A stretch of 64,000 bases of DNA from Actinomadura syzygii (lineage in GTDB: Bacteria; Actinomycetota; Actinomycetes; Streptosporangiales; Streptosporangiaceae), in contig NZ_VSFF01000011.1 in NCBI RefSeq assembly GCF_008085905.1, forward strand, positions 310,001-374,000, given 5' to 3'. Numbering within the stretch: position 1 is the stretch's first letter; every line of letters starts with the position of its first letter. The translations under genes were made by a program, and so were the position numbers. Below are positions 59,248-64,000 of this stretch, one piece after another. The notes under the pieces were generated by a model. That model ran no database searches. It had not been told where the DNA came from and saw only the letters and a list, made by a program, of their open reading frames with translations.

Positions 59248-60252
59248 ATGAATGAGGAGATCCGCCCCCGTCCGGTGTTCGACCCCGGCGTCCCCGGCGA
59301 CGACCGCGCCGTCCTCGCCGCCGCGCCGGAGCGGCTCGTCCCGGCCTGCCAGCCCGCGCCGCCCCTGCCCCGGCTCCGCCCCGCCACGGTCGTCGCGCGG
59401 CTGCTCTGGATACCGGCGTTCGCGTTCTTCTACGGCGTGCTGCCCGGCGGGTGGCTGCGGCTGTTCCTGCTCGCCTCGCTCGACGGGGACGACCTCGTCG
59501 GCGGCGCCGCGCGGTGGGGGAGGGCGCCCGTCGTCGCGATGATGGTCACGCCGGCCCTGCAGATCCTCCTGCTGCTCCTCGGGCAGGACGAGGCGGCCCT
59601 CCTGCTCGCCGCCGTGAGCTTCACCGGGTGGACGGCCGGCGCGCTGCGGTACGTCCGCGAGCCCGCCGCCGCCCGCGCCGCGCGCGAGCACCACGGCTCC
59701 TACCTGCTGCCGGGCGACTTCGACGGGCCCGCGGCGCGGCTGCTCGTCCGGGCGCAGCGGGCCGTCGACGCCGTCCTCGGGTCGCGGTCGCACGGCGCCG
59801 GGCTCCTCGACGACGTCAACAACACCGTCGTCCTGCCACGGCAGGAATGGGAGATCGCGTGCGTGCTCGCCGAGCACACCCGGCTGCGCGGGGAACGCGT
59901 CGCGCAGCAGCCCGAGCGGCTGTCCCCGCGCGTGCGCGCCCTGCTCGAACCGCAGGACCGGGCGCTGGCGGCGTCCGTCCGCTCCGTCACCGGGCGGATC
60001 GAGGCGCTGGAGGCGTACGCGCGGCGGGCGGGGGAGGCCGACGACGCCTACCACGAGTCGCGCGTCCTGCAAGGGCTGCCCGAGCAGAACGCCCGCTACC
60101 GCGACCTGCTCGCCGGCACGGTCGGGGACGAGATGGCGGGCGCGGAGATCCGCGGGATGGCCGACGACGCGCACCACGCCGAGCGGGCGCTGCGCGACCG
60201 CGTCACGAGCGCCCTGCGCGCGGGCCGCGACCTCACGCTCCCCGGCGAGTGA
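59248..60252 (+). CDS. Protein of unknown function with two membrane helices
   Basis: A 334-residue protein. Residues 1-48 are hydrophilic and Pro-rich. Two or three hydrophobic segments lie near 50-76 and 88-130. The C-terminal 200 residues are soluble and helical, with a coiled-coil-like part near 225-260. I recognise no family. ATG 59248 is supported by GGGGAG; GTG 59242 is two codons upstream. It is convergent with the channel gene. The topology suggests a membrane-anchored cytoplasmic domain. Confidence 0.7.
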   Translation: MNEEIRPRPVFDPGVPGDDRAVLAAAPERLVPACQPAPPLPRLRPATVVARLLWIPAFAFFYGVLPGGWLRLFLLASLDGDDLVGGAARWGRAPVVAMMVTPALQILLLLLGQDEAALLLAAVSFTGWTAGALRYVREPAAARAAREHHGSYLLPGDFDGPAARLLVRAQRAVDAVLGSRSHGAGLLDDVNNTVVLPRQEWEIACVLAEHTRLRGERVAQQPERLSPRVRALLEPQDRALAASVRSVTGRIEALEAYARRAGEADDAYHESRVLQGLPEQNARYRDLLAGTVGDEMAGAEIRGMADDAHHAERALRDRVTSALRAGRDLTLPGE

Positions 60253-60262
60253 CGCGCCGCGG

Positions 60263-62155
60263 TCAGTTCTCGGCGAGCACGATCACCCGGTCGTCGGCGG
60301 ACAGCGTCAGCGGGGCCGTCTTGTCCGGGTTCAGGACGACGCCGTAGCCGGGCGGCTCGTGGAACCGCGCGGTCAGCCGGTACCCGAGCGCGACCTCCCC
60401 GCGCCGCCGCGCCGACTCGATCAGCGTCGCGAAGTCGGCCTCGACGCCCGGCGCGAGGTAGTCGCAGGCGGGCTTGAGGTAGATCTCGGACCCGGCCGGG
60501 TCGAGCAGGTCGGCGAACACGTCGTACAGGTGCCGGTTCTCGCTCAACTGGGTCAGCATCAGGCTGATCAGCTTCTCGCTGACGACGAAGTCGTCGGCCT
60601 TGGTGACCTGCGCGATCTCCCGGTTGGCGTCGTCGTTGATCTCGCTGACGATCGCGAACGGGTCGGGGGACGAGGGGTCGCCCAGCGCGTCCTCCATGTC
60701 GCGCAGGTGCAGCAGCGTGACCAGGGTGCGGGCGTCGGCGTGCTCCCGGTCGTAGCCCTCCTCGGACAGGACGATCACGCGCTGGTAGGAGCCGACGTCC
60801 AGGGATTCGAGGGACGGCCGCTCGGTCGGCTCGGCGCGGGTGAAGCCGAGCTTGAGGTTCGCGGGCGGGCGCAGGTCGTCGGTCGGGTCCTCGCGCGGCG
60901 CGGCGACGACGAGGGCGGAGCCGGGCGCGAGGAACTCGTCCAGCAGCTCGATGATCTTCGGGGCGCGGTGGTTCCAGCCGAGCATCAGCGTCCGCTCGGG
61001 CACCGGCGGCCGGACGGTCGCCGTCGTGATCGCCGACTCCCTGACGGGCGGCGCGGGCGTCGCGGCCAGCCGGATCAGCAGGTCGTCCTCGGCCAGGACG
61101 ATGACCTCGTCGTCCTCCCGGATCACCGTGTCCATCGGCGGGTTCAGCAGGACCGTCCCGTCGGCGCGGCGCAGCCCGGACGGGACGCCCAGCTCGTACG
61201 CCGACAGCGACTCGCCGAACGTCGACCCGGTCAGCGCGGGCTCGGCGCGCATGTAGAACTCGTGGCCCGCGAAGTCGAGCAGGTCGGTGCACACCTGAGA
61301 CAGCCCCGACTGCCGGTGCGACTGGACGATCAGCCGGATCGCGACGTCGTCGGCGTCGATCACGTGCGCGGACGGACCGCCCGCGAGCCGCGCCGCGGGC
61401 AGGTTCGCCGAGTCGTGCACGGCGGCGACCACGTGCGGGCGGCTGCGGCCCCACGTCCGGGCGCCGAGCGACAGGAGCACCTTGATGACGCGCGTGTCGG
61501 CGTCGTCCGCCTCCGGCGTGACGATCATGATGGAGCGGGCGGTGCCGGGGGAGACGAGCTCCACGTCCGCGACCTTCAGCGGGTCGCCGGTGCGGCACAC
61601 GATCCGGGTGCGGCCGAGGTCGCCGACGCGGGCGCGGATCGCGTCCTCCATCTCGACCTTGTCGCGGTCGGCGAGGATCGCCACGCACGAGCGGCGCTTG
61701 CTCTGGTTCGCCTCCACCAGCTCGGCGACCACCGTGAACACCTGCTCGGACCAGCCGAGCAGCACGGTGTGCCCGTGCTCGACGATCCGCGACCGGCCCT
61801 TCCGCAGCTCGGTGATCTTGGCTTCCAGGCCGGTGGTGAGGACGCCGATCAGCGAGCTGACGATGAAGATCCCGCCGATCGTGGACACCAGCATCAGCGC
61901 GAGGAACGGTCCGGTGCCGCTGTCGCCGCCCATCGTCCCCGGGTCGAGCGTGCGGAGCAGGCTGCGCCACACCATGCCGGGCCAGTGCCCGTTCTCGTCG
62001 CTGTCGCGCGGCGCGACGAGCACCGCCGCCGTCGCCACCACCAGCACGAGCCCCGCCGACGCGAGGGCGAGCCAGCCGATCAGCGCCGGCGTCCCCTTGG
62101 ACATCGTGGTGTCGAACCAGTAACGGACACGGTCCCGTCGCGTCGCGCCTCTCAA
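60263..62155 (-). CDS. CASTOR/POLLUX-like ion channel with RCK/TrkA-N domains
   Basis: A 630-residue protein resembling plant CASTOR/POLLUX channels and their bacterial relatives. Two hydrophobic helices at about 25-49 and 83-108 flank a pore-like stretch (G-T-M-G-G-D-S-G-T-G) near 73-82. Two large Rossmann-type regulatory regions follow, one from about 127 (H-T-V-L-L-G-W-S) and one from about 388 (R-T-L-M-L-G-W-N). The start is TTG 62155 with GAGGGGGC upstream. It is probably a K+ or other cation channel gated by a nucleotide or ion. Confidence 0.85.
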   Translation of the reverse strand: MRGATRRDRVRYWFDTTMSKGTPALIGWLALASAGLVLVVATAAVLVAPRDSDENGHWPGMVWRSLLRTLDPGTMGGDSGTGPFLALMLVSTIGGIFIVSSLIGVLTTGLEAKITELRKGRSRIVEHGHTVLLGWSEQVFTVVAELVEANQSKRRSCVAILADRDKVEMEDAIRARVGDLGRTRIVCRTGDPLKVADVELVSPGTARSIMIVTPEADDADTRVIKVLLSLGARTWGRSRPHVVAAVHDSANLPAARLAGGPSAHVIDADDVAIRLIVQSHRQSGLSQVCTDLLDFAGHEFYMRAEPALTGSTFGESLSAYELGVPSGLRRADGTVLLNPPMDTVIREDDEVIVLAEDDLLIRLAATPAPPVRESAITTATVRPPVPERTLMLGWNHRAPKIIELLDEFLAPGSALVVAAPREDPTDDLRPPANLKLGFTRAEPTERPSLESLDVGSYQRVIVLSEEGYDREHADARTLVTLLHLRDMEDALGDPSSPDPFAIVSEINDDANREIAQVTKADDFVVSEKLISLMLTQLSENRHLYDVFADLLDPAGSEIYLKPACDYLAPGVEADFATLIESARRRGEVALGYRLTARFHEPPGYGVVLNPDKTAPLTLSADDRVIVLAEN

Positions 62156-62325
62156 GCCGGTCTGCCCCCTCGGCCGTTCCCCTGCGGCGAGCCTATTGTG
62201 TTGTCTCGCACCATTCCCGGCATTCTCCCCCTTCTGGAGCGGTTCGGTGCCGCCGCCGGTTCGCGGCGCGGTCCCGGCGCGGGGAATGCGGTACCGAAAA
62301 GGCGATTTGCCCGATGCGCACGCAA

Positions 62326-62363
62326 GGGGCCGGGGTGCGGAGAAAATTCCCCACCCCGGCCCC
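62326..62363 (-). terminator. Hairpin downstream of lsr2
   Basis: GGGGCCGGGGTG (62326-62337) and CACCCCGGCCCC (62352-62363) are exact reverse complements with a 14-base loop. It lies 42 bases after the lsr2 stop and before the channel gene start. The rest of 62156-62404 holds no gene I can support. Confidence 0.8.
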
Positions 62364-62404
62364 TGACGCCCTGCCGGAACTTCGCCCGGCGGCGCGCGCG
62401 ACCG

Positions 62405-62734
62405 CTAGTGCGCGGCCTCGTACTGCTCGATCACATTGGCGGGGATACGGCCCCGCTCATTGACCTTGATGCCGCGGCTCTTCGCCCACTCTCGAATCTC
62501 GGCGGAGCGCTCGCGGCTGCCCGCGGTGCGGGTGGCGCGGCCACCGCGTCCGGCGGGCCTGCGCGCCTTGCGGGCGCCGGCGACGAACGGCTCCAGGCCG
62601 TTGCGCAGCTTGGCGGCGTTCTTCTTGCTCAGGTCGATCTCGTATGCGGTGCCATCGATGGAAAAGCTGACGGTCTCGTCGGCCTCTCCTCCGTCGATGT
62701 CATCCACGAGAAGGACTTCGACCTTCTGTGCCAT
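62405..62734 (-). CDS. lsr2: Nucleoid-associated protein Lsr2
   Basis: A 109-residue Lsr2, an H-NS-like bridging protein that silences AT-rich, often foreign, DNA. The N-terminal dimerisation domain (M-A-Q-K-V-E-V-L-L-V-D-D-I-D-G) spans 1-55, followed by a basic linker. The C-terminal DNA-binding domain keeps the AT-hook-like R-G-R at 94-96 in N-E-R-G-R-I-P. It lies 17 bases after a second Lsr2-type gene. Confidence 0.96.
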   Translation of the reverse strand: MAQKVEVLLVDDIDGGEADETVSFSIDGTAYEIDLSKKNAAKLRNGLEPFVAGARKARRPAGRGGRATRTAGSRERSAEIREWAKSRGIKVNERGRIPANVIEQYEAAH

Positions 62735-62751
62735 GCGGGGACTCCCTCTAG

Positions 62752-63108
62752 CTATGCCTCCGGCTTCGCGTCCGGATGTGCCTCGATGAATGCAGCATAG
62801 ACCTCATCCGATATCTTGCCACGTTCGGAGACTTCGATGTCACTTCGCAATGCCCAAGCCCGGACATCGCCGTTCGTGTAGCCCTTGATCTTCGCGGCGG
62901 GCGACTTGCGGCCCTTCCCCGCGGGCTTCACCTCGACGGCGTTCTCGATGAAGGGCGCGAGCGCGTCCAGCGTCCCGTTCAGGCGGCTGAAGTTGTCGTC
63001 GCTCAAGTCGATCGTGAACGTCCGGCCCAGGACTTGGAAGTCCCGCTTTGCGACATCGCCGCCTTCGGCGCCGTCGATGTCGTCCACCTTAATGACCTTC
63101 TCGGCCAT
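62752..63108 (-). CDS. Divergent Lsr2 paralogue
   Basis: A 118-residue Lsr2-family protein. The N-terminus M-A-E-K-V-I-K-V-D-D-I-D-G and the C-terminal helix pair match Lsr2. The DNA-contact tripeptide is R-G-K at 96-98 instead of R-G-R, and the linker is longer and rich in Lys. It precedes lsr2 and both are probably on one transcript. It may form heterodimers or bind a different set of sites. Confidence 0.9.
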   Translation of the reverse strand: MAEKVIKVDDIDGAEGGDVAKRDFQVLGRTFTIDLSDDNFSRLNGTLDALAPFIENAVEVKPAGKGRKSPAAKIKGYTNGDVRAWALRSDIEVSERGKISDEVYAAFIEAHPDAKPEA

Positions 63109-63356
63109 GTGTACTCAGTCTTCCTTCCCCTGGCCTGCGCGGCAGCCCCGACCGTAGCGGATTCCAGCGGAAGGGGGCGGGAAGGGGCGAGGAAGGCGAG
63201 GTCGGCCGGTGCGGACGCCGGGCGCGTCCGGCCGCCCGGTCGGCGGCGGACCGCCCGGCGGGCGGGGGGGGAAATCAAAGTCCGGTCAAAGCCCGCATGT
63301 CCCCGATTTGGCGGGGTAGCCGCCCCAGTGTCCATTCACCACCGAGGGAGCTGACA

Positions 63357-64000
63357 ATGGCCAACCCCGCCGGCCGGGAGGACCGCAAGCAGGAGCAGTT
63401 GCAGCGTCGGCGGGTGAGCCCGGAGGACGCGCGGCTCACCACCGACCAGGGAATCAGGGTCGACGACACCGACAACTCGCTGACCGTGGGCGAACGCGGC
63501 CCGACCCTGATCGAGGACTTCCATCTCCGCGAGAAGATCACCCATTTCGACCACGAGCGGATTCCGGAACGGGTCGTCCACGCGCGCGGCGCGGGCGCCT
63601 ACGGCCATTTCCAGTTGCACGAGTCGCTCGCCGACTACACGACCGCCGAGTTCCTGCGCGACACGTCCTTGTCCACGCCGGTGTTCGTACGGTTCTCAAC
63701 TGTCGCGGGTTCGCGCGGGTCGGCGGACACGGTCCGCGACGTCCGCGGCTTCGCGACGAAGTTCTACACGGGGCAGGGGAACTTCGACCTCGTCGGCAAC
63801 AACATGCCGGTGTTCTTCATCCAGGACGGCATCAAGTTCCCCGACTTCGTGCACGCGGTGAAGCCGGAGCCGCCGAACGAGATGCCGCAGGCGTCGTCCG
63901 CGCACGACACGCTGTGGGACTTCGTTCAGCTCCAGCCCGAGACGATGCACATGATGATGTGGCTGATGTCGGACCGCGCCCTGCCGCGCAGTTACGCGAT
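63357..64000 (+). CDS. Catalase (5' part, cut by window end)
   Basis: The first 214 codons of a heme catalase that degrades hydrogen peroxide. Catalytic His75 lies in V-V-H-A-R-G-A-G and Asn148 in L-V-G-N-N-M-P-V-F-F. The R-F-S-T-V and R-D-V-R-G-F-A-T-K-F-Y motifs are in place. ATG 63357 has GAGGGAG upstream. The end lies beyond the window, so the subtype (large or small subunit) is undetermined. The 250-base gap to the Lsr2 paralogue carries the divergent promoters. Confidence 0.95.
   Translation, partial: MANPAGREDRKQEQLQRRRVSPEDARLTTDQGIRVDDTDNSLTVGERGPTLIEDFHLREKITHFDHERIPERVVHARGAGAYGHFQLHESLADYTTAEFLRDTSLSTPVFVRFSTVAGSRGSADTVRDVRGFATKFYTGQGNFDLVGNNMPVFFIQDGIKFPDFVHAVKPEPPNEMPQASSAHDTLWDFVQLQPETMHMMMWLMSDRALPRSYA

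Overview
The window is 64 kb of a very GC-rich chromosome. Most coding sequence has G or C at nearly every third position, GTG starts are common and gene packing is dense. Lsr2 nucleoid proteins, a DUF3516-type helicase, a SoxR and a complete ectoine/5-hydroxyectoine locus all point to an actinomycete. The repertoire suits a Streptosporangiales/Thermomonosporaceae-like organism such as Actinomadura; that placement is inference. No rRNA, tRNA, CRISPR array, transposase or prophage was found.

Layout. 0.1-7.0 kb holds small enzymes with TetR regulators and clear inverted-repeat operators, plus a decayed TetR remnant. 7.0-9.8 kb is a minus-strand operon of thiolase-like protein, DUF35 partner and nitronate-monooxygenase-like flavoenzyme, with a perfect palindromic operator. 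9.9-16.6 kb is a minus-strand compatible-solute locus, ectABCD followed by the ectoine importer ehuBCDA, so synthesis, hydroxylation and uptake lie in one series. A 0.6 kb non-coding gap and a proline iminopeptidase follow.

18.3-31.8 kb is a conserved housekeeping block: coiled-coil protein, pyrG, NUDIX hydrolase, xerD, ParA-like ATPase, SecD-P1-like membrane protein, scpA, scpB, rluB, aroH, tyrA, cmk and der. Many of its stop and start codons overlap. The order resembles the pyrG-xerD-parA-scpAB-rluB-cmk-der region of Mycobacterium. 32.9-37.2 kb holds a deoxyribosyltransferase-like/NUDIX fusion and a molybdate operon (HTH-molbindin, modABC). 37.4-45.4 kb is carbon metabolism and stress: pckG, with a CRP-like and a DasR-like site upstream and three hairpins downstream, then an HdeD-like protein, soxR, a GH65 enzyme with its beta-phosphoglucomutase-like partner, and gnd.

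The most unusual locus is 45.8-50.8 kb. It encodes a 1388-residue protein with an N-terminal Xre-type HTH, a complete HSP90-like (GHKL) ATPase and seven roughly 65-residue C-terminal repeats. An HD-domain hydrolase follows, then a possible 33-residue membrane peptide. Base composition falls sharply inside the large gene, which suggests transfer or module replacement. The architecture fits predicted NTP-dependent conflict (defence) systems of multicellular actinobacteria; the function is inferred, not shown.

50.9-64 kb contains the DUF3516-type helicase, a nitrilase-family enzyme, a Clp-N/HTH pair under twin operators, two CorC/HlyC-type membrane proteins, an atypical metallo-beta-lactamase-fold protein, a CASTOR/POLLUX-like channel, two tandem Lsr2 paralogues and the start of a catalase cut by the window edge.
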